From NCBI GenBank assembly GCA_964524755.1, contig CAZGDR010000041.1, positions 1 to 15,908 of the forward strand: DNA of 15,908 nt, read 5' to 3'. The DNA is from JAQVOO01 sp964524755. GTDB lineage: Bacteria; Spirochaetota; Spirochaetia; Sphaerochaetales; Sphaerochaetaceae. The first letter of the stretch is position 1; each line of letters begins with the position of its first letter. A program made the position numbers and the translations under genes. Shown piece after piece: positions 6,529 to 13,447 of this stretch. The notes beneath the pieces were generated by a model. The model ran no database searches. It saw only the letters and a program-made list of their open reading frames with translations, and was not told the origin of the DNA.

Positions 6529-7446
6529 ATGCAGAGAAAGACTATTATTGCTCTTATTGTCGTCCTGTTTAGCTTAAGTATCTTATTTGCCAGCAATGTA
6601 CATATAAAAGAAGCGGATGATTTATATTGGAAAGATCGTTATGAAGAGGCAAAAAGCTTCATAACTACGGAATTAACGAAAACTAACGACGCCCAAGAAA
6701 AAGCAGAACTATTGTGGCGGCTCTCTCGTGCTACCCTCGCCATTGGTGATGAATTGAAAGAGGAGGGTGCTTCTAATGACGTCCTTTTTGCTACTTTTGA
6801 AGAGGCTGAAAAATATGCTAATGAAGCACTCGAATACAAACCGTTAGCATGGGCTTATGTCTACCGAGCCTCTAATATCGGGCGTTGGGGAGAAACAAAA
6901 GGCCCTTTGAATGCCCTTTCAAAGGCTAAACCAATGCGCGACGATTTATCTTATGTGATTGACACGCTTGGTGTACTCGATAATTCTATTGCTTGGTATG
7001 TTTTAGGCCAATTATACTATCAGTTGCCGGGATGGCCCATTTCTTTTGGAGATTTAGACACTGCTATCTCGTACACACGTAGAGCAATCGATACTATTCC
7101 TTCTCATGCTTTATATCCAGGACACTACCAAGCCTTAGCGAAAATGCTCTGGAAACGTGATTATAGTTCCTCTAAACGAAATTCCAAGATACATGGGTTT
7201 CAAAAAGATTGGAATAAATCTAAAAAAGGAGATTTAGATAAGCACGCTTATTATGAAGGGGCCAACGGTGTACGTGCTGTCCCATTCTATTCACCTGTTG
7301 CTTTAAATAAGATGAGTGACCGCCAAGAGGCCCAAATGCTACTAACTTACGCTATAGCAAAATATGATATGTGGCCCTTTCACAGCCGAGCTGATACACG
7401 TAACTATCTTGAAATTAAATCACTGCTAAAAGAATGGGGTTTTTGA
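6529..7446 (+). CDS. Exported TPR-like helical repeat protein of unknown function
   Basis: 305-aa protein with a signal peptide (MQRKTIIALIVVLFSLSILFA, then SN), so probably periplasmic. The mature part is almost all alpha-helical with TPR-like spacing: YEEAKSFI, AELLWRLSRATLAIGDEL, AEKYANEALEYKPLAWAYVYRAS, NSIAWYVLGQLYYQLPG, AISYTRRAIDTIPSHAL. The WRLSRA and YxLGQLYY patterns recall the RMDN/FAM82-like TPR group of bacterial secreted proteins, but that placement is tentative. An upstream in-frame ATG at 6514 is rejected because the Shine-Dalgarno AAGGAG overlaps it and serves the ATG at 6529. The gene has its own promoter. The last codons run into the tRNA promoter: the stop codon ends one base before the next TTGACA. 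TPR proteins usually mediate protein-protein contacts, and nothing here identifies a partner. Confidence 0.7.
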   Translation: MQRKTIIALIVVLFSLSILFASNVHIKEADDLYWKDRYEEAKSFITTELTKTNDAQEKAELLWRLSRATLAIGDELKEEGASNDVLFATFEEAEKYANEALEYKPLAWAYVYRASNIGRWGETKGPLNALSKAKPMRDDLSYVIDTLGVLDNSIAWYVLGQLYYQLPGWPISFGDLDTAISYTRRAIDTIPSHALYPGHYQALAKMLWKRDYSSSKRNSKIHGFQKDWNKSKKGDLDKHAYYEGANGVRAVPFYSPVALNKMSDRQEAQMLLTYAIAKYDMWPFHSRADTRNYLEIKSLLKEWGF

Positions 7447-7447
7447 C

Positions 7448-7476
7448 TTGACAAAATAGGGTACTTTCCGTATTCT
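7448..7476 (+). promoter_or_regulatory. Promoter of tRNA-Thr
   Basis: A perfect -35 TTGACA (7448-7453), exactly 17 bases, then TATTCT (7471-7476). The GC-rich bases after the -10 (AGCACGGG) resemble the discriminator of stringently controlled stable-RNA promoters. Transcription would start around 7482-7484, a few bases before the tRNA. Confidence 0.82.
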
Positions 7477-7488
7477 AGCACGGGTATT

Positions 7489-7562
7489 GCCACCTTAGCT
7501 CAGCTGGCCAGAGCACGTGACTTGTAATCTCGGGGTCGTCAGTTCGAATCTGACAGGTGGCT
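7489..7562 (+). tRNA. tRNA-Thr (anticodon UGU)
   Basis: The acceptor stem GCCACCT/AGGTGGC is fully paired. The D stem is GCTC/GAGC with loop AGCTGGCCA. The anticodon loop CTTGTAA has TGT at 7523-7525. The variable loop is GGGTC, and the T arm is GTCAG-TTCGAAT-CTGAC. The discriminator is T7562 and CCA is not encoded. The anticodon stem CGTGA (7516-7520)/TCTCG (7528-7532) has a U-U mismatch at the third pair (7518/7530), which is unusual; all else is canonical. Confidence 0.96.
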
Positions 7563-7563
7563 A

Positions 7564-7592
7564 TTGACTAAAAAACTTGTTTTCTGTATGGT
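7564..7592 (+). promoter_or_regulatory. Promoter of tRNA-Tyr
   Basis: TTGACT (7564-7569) begins two bases after tRNA-Thr and is followed after 17 bases by TATGGT (7587-7592), then GC-containing GAGCGAG. It would start transcription near 7599, about 12 nt before the tRNA. The -10 is moderate, so readthrough from the tRNA-Thr promoter may also contribute. Confidence 0.55.
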
Positions 7593-7610
7593 GAGCGAGT
7601 CAAATGTCAC

Positions 7611-7692
7611 GGGGAGGTTCCCGAGTGGTCAAAGGGAGCAGACTGTAAATCTGTTGGCTCAGCCTTCGAAGGTTCAAATCCTTCTCTCCCCA
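7611..7692 (+). tRNA. tRNA-Tyr (anticodon GUA)
   Basis: Class II tRNA of 82 nt. The acceptor GGGGAGG pairs with TCTCCCC, with a G-U at the seventh pair. The anticodon stem GCAGA/TCTGT encloses CTGTAAA, with GTA at 7645-7647. A long variable arm (TGGCTCAGCC) and the T arm GAAGG-TTCAAAT-CCTTC follow. The discriminator is A7692 and CCA is not encoded, so CCA must be added enzymatically. Confidence 0.96.
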
Positions 7693-7698
7693 TCTAGT

Positions 7699-7729
7699 GG
7701 GCCTTCTCTTTTAGGGAAGGCCTATTTTG
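7699..7729 (+). terminator. Intrinsic terminator of the tRNA unit
   Basis: GGCCTTCTC (7700-7708), loop TTTTA, GGGAAGGCC (7714-7722): a 9-bp stem with one G-U pair, followed by TATTTTGT. It ends just before the ribosome binding site of the next gene, so that gene needs readthrough or an unrecognised promoter. Confidence 0.8.
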
Positions 7730-7741
7730 TCTGGAGTGATG

Positions 7742-8194
7742 ATGAAATGTTTTTATGAAGAAGGGCTTCGCTTTGCTTGCCAACCTGGTTGTCGCTATTG
7801 TTGCGGTGTGGAACCAGGGTTTGTCTTTGTTTCTATGGCCGATTTAAAAAGCCTGTCTTCATTTTTTGCGACTTCCATTACATCTTTTGTCTTAAACTAT
7901 TGTCGAAAAGTACCTATGGGTAGTATCTCTTATATAAGCTTATTAGAAAAAAACAATAACGATTGTATTTTTCTAGCAGAAAAAGGGTGTAGTGTGTATC
8001 GTGCACGCCCACTTCAATGTGCTACCTACCCATTTTGGGCCTCCTTGTTAGTTGATCAGGAAACTTGGGATAGAGAAAAGGAGTGGTGCCCAGGTATCGG
8101 TAAAGGAGATATTCATCCAAAAGCCGAGATCGAACATGCTCTTTATGAACGGGCGGGCGCATTACCTGCAGTTTGGGAAGAGGTCATGCGATAA
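7742..8194 (+). CDS. YkgJ-family cysteine-cluster protein
   Basis: 150-aa cytoplasmic protein of the YkgJ/UPF0153 type (CxxCxxCC), presumed to bind zinc or an Fe-S cluster; its function is not known. The N-terminal cluster reads FACQPGCRYCCG, and the second half has DCIFLAEKGCSVYRARPLQCATYPFW, the family's diagnostic run in which a conserved R-P precedes the last cysteine. ATG 7742 is preferred because GGAG at 7733-7736 is five bases before it. ATG 7739 and an upstream in-frame TTG at 7727, which lies in the terminator's T-run, are less likely. It precedes dnaG by 45 nt, a gap in which I see no promoter or terminator, so it is probably cotranscribed with dnaG and rpoD. Confidence 0.82.
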   Translation: MKCFYEEGLRFACQPGCRYCCGVEPGFVFVSMADLKSLSSFFATSITSFVLNYCRKVPMGSISYISLLEKNNNDCIFLAEKGCSVYRARPLQCATYPFWASLLVDQETWDREKEWCPGIGKGDIHPKAEIEHALYERAGALPAVWEEVMR

Positions 8195-8239
8195 AAAACT
8201 GGTCGTGCCTGCCTTCATAGCAGTACAAATTGGGAGTGT

Positions 8240-10042
8240 ATGGCGAAAATATCAGAATCGGTTATCGAAGAAATTAAAGCTCGTACATCAATGGCAGATA
8301 TAGTCTCACGCTATCTTACTCTCCAACGTAAAGGGGATCGTTTCTGGGGATTGTGTCCCTTTCATGATGAAAAAACACCCTCCTTTTCTGTATTACCTGA
8401 AAAAGGATTTTTCCACTGTTTTGGTTGTGGCAAGAGTGGCTCGCTATTTGATTTTATTATGGAGATGGAACATTTGAATTTTCCTGAGTCGGTGCGTTAC
8501 TTAGCTGAAGAGGCAGGAATTCAAATCGAAGAGGAGAGTGAAGATGACCGTAAAAAACGTAATGAAATCACTACATTACGGGATCTCTATGAAAAACTTG
8601 CCTCTAGTTTTCATTATATTCTCCTTAATTCAGCTGCAGCTGAGGAAGCTAGAAGTTATCTTAGTAACCGCGGTTTTAATTCAGAGAGTAACGAAACGTT
8701 TCAGTTAGGCTATGCACCAGATGATCCTGATTGGTTATTCTCATTTTTGCGTGATAAACAATACAGTGAGGCAATCTTGGCTAAATCAGGGCTATTTGCG
8801 CGTAACAATCCAGAATATCCATTGTTTAGAGATCGTTTAATGTTTCCCATCCGAGATTGGCAGGGACGAGTCGTTGCCTTTGGTGGCCGTGATCTTTCAG
8901 GGAGTTCTAAAGCTAAATATATTAACACTCCCGAAACTATGCTCTATCGTAAAAGAGAGATCGTGTATGGCCTATATGAGGGGCTAGCGCAGGTAAAAAA
9001 ACAAAATGAGTCTATCCTTTGCGAAGGATATTTTGATGTAATGGCCTTACACCAGGCTGGATTAAAAACAGCAATGGCTCCTCTTGGTACAGCCTTTACT
9101 CACGACCAGGGCAAATTGATTAGACGATACGCAGAAAAAGTGTTATTTTTGTTTGATGGAGATGCTGCTGGTTTGAATGCTACTAAAAAAGCTTTAGTCA
9201 CTGCTGAGTCTTTAGGGTTTGAGGCTCGAGTCATTCTTTTCGAAGAGGGGAAAGATCCCGCCGAATTATTGGAGAGAAGTGGCTCTGAGGCTTTATCAAA
9301 GGCATGTCAGGCCAGTAAAAGCGCCTTTGATTATCTTGTACATTCGGCAATAATAATGTATGATAGTAAGAAGGCAACTGGTAAATTGCAAATTTTTACT
9401 GAAATGAAACCCTACTTAGACGCAGTCGAATCAGAGATTGTGCGGCAAAGTTATTTGCGTGACCTTGCAGGATATTTGCAATTGGATGAGAAAACACTCA
9501 TGCACGACTATGTTAACCGATCAGTTGATAAGACCAGACGGAGACGGGAGGAACAAGAACAGGGTGGAAAAGAATTCGATCCCTCACAGAGAGGATGGAA
9601 AAGATCCACAGACCTCTATGCCATGTTAACCGTAATAAATAACCGTTCACTTTTCCCTTCTATTCGCAATCGATTACATATTGATGCGCTGGTGGATGAA
9701 TTTGCGGTTGAGTTATATACAATATTAGAAAATGCTTCGAGAGAAGAGGTTGGCACTACGGATGAAGTTATTTTACATAAAATTGAGAATGAGGAACTTC
9801 GCCGTATTGTAGCGATGAGTTTTCAAACCGATGAATTTACCGTACAACCAGAAAAAGTGCTCGAAGAGTCGATTAGACGTATTACACTACGTCGTTTAGA
9901 AAAAATAAGAAAAAATGTGGAAAATCTGATCCGTCTTGCTGATAAAGATGGATCTGTTTCGGTTGAATTATCACATTTACTTCTGGAGAAGAAATCATTG
10001 GATGAAGAGATCGCTAACTTGAGGATACCAGAACATGACTAA
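8240..10042 (+). CDS. dnaG: DNA primase
   Basis: Synthesises the RNA primers for chromosomal replication and works with the DnaB helicase at the fork. It is 600 aa, against about 580 in E. coli. The N-terminal zinc-binding domain shows C39 and H42 (CPFHDEKTPSF) with C60 and C63 (CFGCGKSG). The catalytic core contains GFNSESNETFQLGYAP and the FPIRDWQGRVVAFGGR run. The Toprim domain has the catalytic glutamate E262 in CEGYFDVMALHQAG and the metal-binding D306 and D308 in FDGDAAG. The less conserved C-terminus (about 430-600) should be the helicase-interaction domain. GGGAG at 8232-8236 precedes ATG. Its last eight bases overlap the start of rpoD, implying translational coupling. Confidence 0.97.
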   Translation: MAKISESVIEEIKARTSMADIVSRYLTLQRKGDRFWGLCPFHDEKTPSFSVLPEKGFFHCFGCGKSGSLFDFIMEMEHLNFPESVRYLAEEAGIQIEEESEDDRKKRNEITTLRDLYEKLASSFHYILLNSAAAEEARSYLSNRGFNSESNETFQLGYAPDDPDWLFSFLRDKQYSEAILAKSGLFARNNPEYPLFRDRLMFPIRDWQGRVVAFGGRDLSGSSKAKYINTPETMLYRKREIVYGLYEGLAQVKKQNESILCEGYFDVMALHQAGLKTAMAPLGTAFTHDQGKLIRRYAEKVLFLFDGDAAGLNATKKALVTAESLGFEARVILFEEGKDPAELLERSGSEALSKACQASKSAFDYLVHSAIIMYDSKKATGKLQIFTEMKPYLDAVESEIVRQSYLRDLAGYLQLDEKTLMHDYVNRSVDKTRRRREEQEQGGKEFDPSQRGWKRSTDLYAMLTVINNRSLFPSIRNRLHIDALVDEFAVELYTILENASREEVGTTDEVILHKIENEELRRIVAMSFQTDEFTVQPEKVLEESIRRITLRRLEKIRKNVENLIRLADKDGSVSVELSHLLLEKKSLDEEIANLRIPEHD

Positions 10043-12206
10043 AATAGAAAAACAAGACTACTTTATTGAGTTAATTTCTAAAGGTAAGCAAAAAGGTAAG
10101 TTAGCCTTAGATGACGTTAATACTATTTTGCCTAAACATATACGTGAAGATCAAGGGAAATTAAAAAATATACTGACACTGCTAGAGAATAATCATAATA
10201 TTCTAGTTAGTGAAAATGATTTGGAGAAGGATTTGGGAAAAAACATCGAAGAAAAGCGTGAGAAAAAGACTCAAGACGCACTCGATAGAGAAGAATTATT
10301 GAAAAAAGAAATTGTAGAACCTCTCATTGATGCCGATATGGAAGAAGTGGATGAGGGCGAAGTTGAAGATGATCTCGATGAACCATTGATTGATAATGAC
10401 CTAGCTGATCTCTCTGGTATTGTCGCACCTAGTCAAACTGATGATGAGCTTGATGCAGAAAAAATCATGAAAGATCAAGAAAAAGATATCGAAGATGATG
10501 AAGACGAAGACGAAGATGATGATGAAGACGTCGATGATGATGAAGACGATGAAGAAGAAGAAGAACAGAGCAAAACTGCAAAAAGTTACAGTAAAGCTGA
10601 TCTTGGATCTGACGATGATGTGGGTAGTTTTGATCGGGCTAGGCGTTTGAGAAGTCTAGACGATGATGGCGATTCCGATAGTCGGCGGGAGAGAGGTGGT
10701 CGTCGAAAAGGTGTCTTAGGTGGTGATAAGAGTGAATCTTCTGTTGACGATCCCATCCGATTATATTTACGTGAAATTGGACGTGAGAACTTACTCAATG
10801 CCGAACAGGAAGTAGAGCTTTCTAAAAGAATGGAAGAGGGGGGCGAGATTATCAAGGCCGTTATCTTGAAATCTGGAGTCCTTATCTCTAGCTTTTATGA
10901 AATAATGGAAGTTATAAATACCCGTTTTGATGAAGAGGATTTTGAATTTTCTCCTAAAGAACTTAAAGAGAAGATGAATGATCAAAAACGGTTTGTACAA
11001 TCTTACCGTGAATTCCTTAAAGATGTTACCAGTCCGCTCAAATCCTATACAGAATTGAAGAAAAAGACCGTAGCGACGGGTGGAGAGATTCTACAAGATG
11101 AAGTTTTTTGCAAGAAGCGTACGCTTCTCATGAAAAAACTCAGTAAGGTAGAATTGCAACCTGAAGAGATACACAGCTTTACTGAACGTTATCTCTCCGC
11201 TGAGCGAGATATTTTTGAATTACAGCGTAAAAAATCTTCCATTGAATCACAATTGGGGATTGGATGCGTGCGAGAATTGCGTCTCATGGGTAGAAGTTTA
11301 GCAGTCCCCTCCCAGCGGACAGCACTTGAACAGCGACTTAATATGAGTGCTGACAAAATTAAAGAACTTATTCGTGATGTACAGTTAACTGATAAACAAC
11401 TAAAAAATATTGAGTATGAGTTTGAAGAAAATTGTAGTGAAATAATTGCTAACGCTAAAGAAATCATGCGTGGCCGAGAAATGTTGAAGAGTGCCAAGGA
11501 TCGCTTGATTCAGGCAAACTTACGTCTTGTGGTGAGTATTGCCAAGAAATATACAAACCGAGGATTACATTTCTTTGATTTAGTACAAGAGGGAAATATT
11601 GGACTTATTAAAGCTGTTGAGAAGTTTGAGTACAGAAAAGGATATAAATTCTCCACCTATGCCACGTGGTGGATACGCCAAGCTATTACGCGCTCTATAA
11701 GTGACCAAGCTCGTACAATTAGAGTCCCTGTTCATATGATTGAGCAGATCAATAAAGTTGTACGCGAGTCAAGGATGCTCATGCAGACCTATGGTCGTGA
11801 ACCTACTGATGAAGAGGTTGCAGAAAAACTAGGGTGGACACCACAAAAAGTCAAAGCTGTGAAAAATGTTGCACGTGAACCTATTTCATTAGAAACGCCG
11901 GTTGGAGAAGAAGAAGATTCCTTGTTAAGCGATTTTATTGAAGACAAAGATGTCGAAAATCCAGCTACACAAACGGCATTTACCCTATTACAAGAGCAGC
12001 TCCAAGAGGTGCTAGAGACTCTTCCACCACGAGAACAGGAAGTTCTTAAGATGAGATTTGGATTAGAAGACGGATACTCATTGACATTAGAAGAGGTAGG
12101 GTTGTATTTTGAAGTAACGCGGGAACGTATTCGACAAATTGAAGCTAAAGCGTTACGTCGTCTTCGGCACCCAAAACGGAGCAGAAGACTTAAGGATTTC
12201 ATTTAG
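10035..12206 (+). CDS. rpoD: RNA polymerase primary sigma factor (sigma-70, RpoD)
   Basis: Housekeeping sigma factor that directs RNA polymerase to -10/-35 promoters, 723 aa and long for the family. Region 1.1 is residues 1-65. A highly acidic linker, about 100-190, holds a run of 24 Asp/Glu in 25 codons (153-177) and is followed by an Arg-rich patch (RRERGGRRKG). Region 1.2 begins with DDPIRLYLREIG at about 237. A long non-conserved segment runs from about 275 to 480. Region 2 has RLIQANLRLVVSIAKKY, then FSTYATWWIRQAITRSI (2.3/2.4, -10 melting and recognition). Region 3 starts with RVPVHMIEQINK. Region 4 has LPPREQEVLKMRFGL and the helix-turn-helix VTRERIRQIEAKALRRLRHP, ending KDFI. The ATG overlaps the dnaG stop by 8 nt. 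The DNA-binding regions are fully standard, which agrees with the consensus-like promoters seen in the window. Confidence 0.97.
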   Translation: MTKIEKQDYFIELISKGKQKGKLALDDVNTILPKHIREDQGKLKNILTLLENNHNILVSENDLEKDLGKNIEEKREKKTQDALDREELLKKEIVEPLIDADMEEVDEGEVEDDLDEPLIDNDLADLSGIVAPSQTDDELDAEKIMKDQEKDIEDDEDEDEDDDEDVDDDEDDEEEEEQSKTAKSYSKADLGSDDDVGSFDRARRLRSLDDDGDSDSRRERGGRRKGVLGGDKSESSVDDPIRLYLREIGRENLLNAEQEVELSKRMEEGGEIIKAVILKSGVLISSFYEIMEVINTRFDEEDFEFSPKELKEKMNDQKRFVQSYREFLKDVTSPLKSYTELKKKTVATGGEILQDEVFCKKRTLLMKKLSKVELQPEEIHSFTERYLSAERDIFELQRKKSSIESQLGIGCVRELRLMGRSLAVPSQRTALEQRLNMSADKIKELIRDVQLTDKQLKNIEYEFEENCSEIIANAKEIMRGREMLKSAKDRLIQANLRLVVSIAKKYTNRGLHFFDLVQEGNIGLIKAVEKFEYRKGYKFSTYATWWIRQAITRSISDQARTIRVPVHMIEQINKVVRESRMLMQTYGREPTDEEVAEKLGWTPQKVKAVKNVAREPISLETPVGEEEDSLLSDFIEDKDVENPATQTAFTLLQEQLQEVLETLPPREQEVLKMRFGLEDGYSLTLEEVGLYFEVTRERIRQIEAKALRRLRHPKRSRRLKDFI
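10491..10565 (+). repeat. GAT/GAA/GAC trinucleotide tract within rpoD
   Basis: Twenty-five consecutive codons, all GAT, GAC or GAA except one GTC, encode an Asp/Glu run between sigma regions 1.1 and 1.2. The imperfect triplet repeat could expand or contract in frame by slippage. Confidence 0.85.
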
Positions 12207-12229
12207 TACCATTAAGGCAGGAGTAATAT

Positions 12230-13036
12230 ATGCAAGAAGTGTTTGATAAACTTCGCGATCTTCAAGGGGTTCTGGCCAAGAAATTTGCAATACTTGAAGA
12301 AGTAAAAGAGATTCCACGGACTCTCGAAACAAAAGAAGAGTTGCTTAATCTAGGTAAACGATCCTATATCGAGAAGCATGAGCGACTAGATAGAACTGAA
12401 AAGGATCTAAAATCCCTGAGAATTTCTTTAGATGAAGCAGAAAATGCAAGAGAGACCTCAGAACGGCAAATGGAACTTATTTCAACTCAAAGAGAATTTG
12501 AAGCTTTGGAAAAAGAGATTAAAGACGCTTCATTACGCGAACAGTCGTTGCGAAAGAGCTTGCTTGCTAAAGAAAAATACTATTCTGAGTTGCAAGAGCA
12601 AATAGAAGAACATGAACAGTTGATGGAGATTCAGGAAGAAGAGGTTAAGACTGAGAGTGAGAAGAAAGATTCATTACTCAAAGCAAAACAGTCTGAAATT
12701 AATGCTTTAAAGAAACAAGAAGATTCCCTCATCCCTGGAATTGACGATTCAATCCTTTTTAAGTTTGAAAGAATTATTAAGAATAAGTCAGGTGTAGGTA
12801 TAGTGCCTGTGCATGGCTTAGTCTGTCAGGGGTGCCACATGACCCTTCCATTCCAATTTGTAAATGATGTTCGAGTAGGTGAGGATTTCAAATTCTGTCC
12901 CTATTGTAGTCGAGTCCTCTATTGGGAAGATGTGGAAGGTGTTGAGCAAGTCCTTCATCAAGTTGATGATTCTGAAATTGAAGAGGCTGGCTTAGCTGAA
13001 TTCGTTGATAAGGATGAGTTTGCTGATCTTTTATAA
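12230..13036 (+). CDS. Coiled-coil protein with C4 zinc ribbon (COG1579/CdsZ-like)
   Basis: 268-aa cytoplasmic protein. Residues 1 to about 165 are a long charged heptad-rich coiled coil (many E, K, L and Q, such as EQIEEHEQLMEIQEEE). A C-terminal zinc ribbon follows, with C199 and C202 in CQGC and C223 and C226 in CPYC, then the usual LYWE. The family (COG1579, zf-RING_7) is widespread. The chlamydial member CdsZ is reported to act with type III secretion and others are linked to RNA or nucleic-acid processes, but no role is settled, so function is unassigned here. CAGGAG sits 6 nt before ATG. The gene follows rpoD by 23 nt with no terminator, so it is the likely last protein gene of the primase-sigma operon. 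Its stop codon lies inside the -10 box proposed for rnpB. Confidence 0.87.
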   Translation: MQEVFDKLRDLQGVLAKKFAILEEVKEIPRTLETKEELLNLGKRSYIEKHERLDRTEKDLKSLRISLDEAENARETSERQMELISTQREFEALEKEIKDASLREQSLRKSLLAKEKYYSELQEQIEEHEQLMEIQEEEVKTESEKKDSLLKAKQSEINALKKQEDSLIPGIDDSILFKFERIIKNKSGVGIVPVHGLVCQGCHMTLPFQFVNDVRVGEDFKFCPYCSRVLYWEDVEGVEQVLHQVDDSEIEEAGLAEFVDKDEFADLL

Positions 13037-13037
13037 T
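13005..13037 (+). promoter_or_regulatory. Candidate rnpB promoter overlapping the upstream stop codon
   Basis: A perfect TATAAT (13032-13037) contains the TAA stop (13034-13036) of the zinc-ribbon gene and lies about 7-10 bases before the RNase P RNA 5' end. The best -35, TTGATA (13005-13010), is 21 bases away, which is too long, so the -35 is uncertain. The RNA may also be processed from the operon transcript. Confidence 0.45.
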
Positions 13038-13046
13038 AATGATATT

Positions 13047-13385
13047 TTGGTGTGCCAAGCGGTCGCCAGTTACGGCATAGCCAGTAACTGGAGGAAAGTC
13101 CGGGCTCCATAGAACATGACGCCGGGTAACTCCCGGCAGCCGTAAGGCTAGAGAAAGTGCCGCAGAAAATATACCGCCTAGTACTAGGTAAGGGTGAAAT
13201 GGTGGGGTAAGAGCCCACCGCGTATCTGGTAACAGATATGGCAGGGTAAACCTCGTCAGGAGCAAAACCAAGCAGCAGGGGAGTTGTTCGCTCATAACCT
13301 TGTGGGTAGGTTGCTTGAGCTTTTTGGTAACAAAAAGCCTAGATAGATGACTGCAATAAACAGAACCCGGCTTATGGAACACCAA
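13047..13385 (+). ncRNA. rnpB: RNase P RNA, bacterial type A
   Basis: Catalytic RNA that removes tRNA 5' leaders. The ends pair as helix P1: TTGGTGT (13047-13053) with ACACCAA (13379-13385). P2 is GCGGTC (13059-13064) with GACTGC (13350-13355). The P3 hairpin is CCAGTTAC/GTAACTGG. The universally conserved GAGGAAAGTCCGGGCTCCATAG and, near the 3' end, ACAGAACCCGGCTTA form P4 and its joining regions. AGGTAAGGGTGAAA, GGTAAGAGCCCACCGCG, the GGTAAACC element of L15 (tRNA CCA contact), GGGTAGGTTGCTTGAGC and CCTAGATAGATGACTG follow the E. coli type A order. At about 339 nt it is a little shorter than E. coli (377 nt). Open frames across it are spurious. Its exact 5' end could be a few bases upstream. 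Confidence 0.97.
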
Positions 13386-13433
13386 TTTTTATATCTCTCA
13401 TGAAGAGCGCTTCAATAAGGCGCTCTTTAGTTT
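13386..13433 (+). terminator. Terminator region of rnpB
   Basis: P1 of the RNA is followed directly by five T (13386-13390). A separate hairpin then follows: AAGAGCGC (13403-13410), a 9-base loop, GCGCTCTT (13420-13427), trailing TAGTTT. The second hairpin is the more likely terminator, although its T-run is broken. It lies five bases before the GGAG (13438-13441) that serves the next gene. Confidence 0.65.
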
Positions 13434-13447
13434 GCTTGGAGCAATAG

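Noticed and set aside
7727..7741. TTG start for the YkgJ-like gene
   Set aside because: It lies in the terminator's T-run and before the GGAG that serves ATG 7742.
7564..7758. Open frame spanning tRNA-Tyr
   Set aside because: It begins with TTG, has no ribosome binding site and is translated through a tRNA and a terminator.
12888..13385. Long minus-strand open frames across RNase P RNA
   Set aside because: The region is a clear structured RNA, and long frames here are a by-product of its GC-richer sequence.
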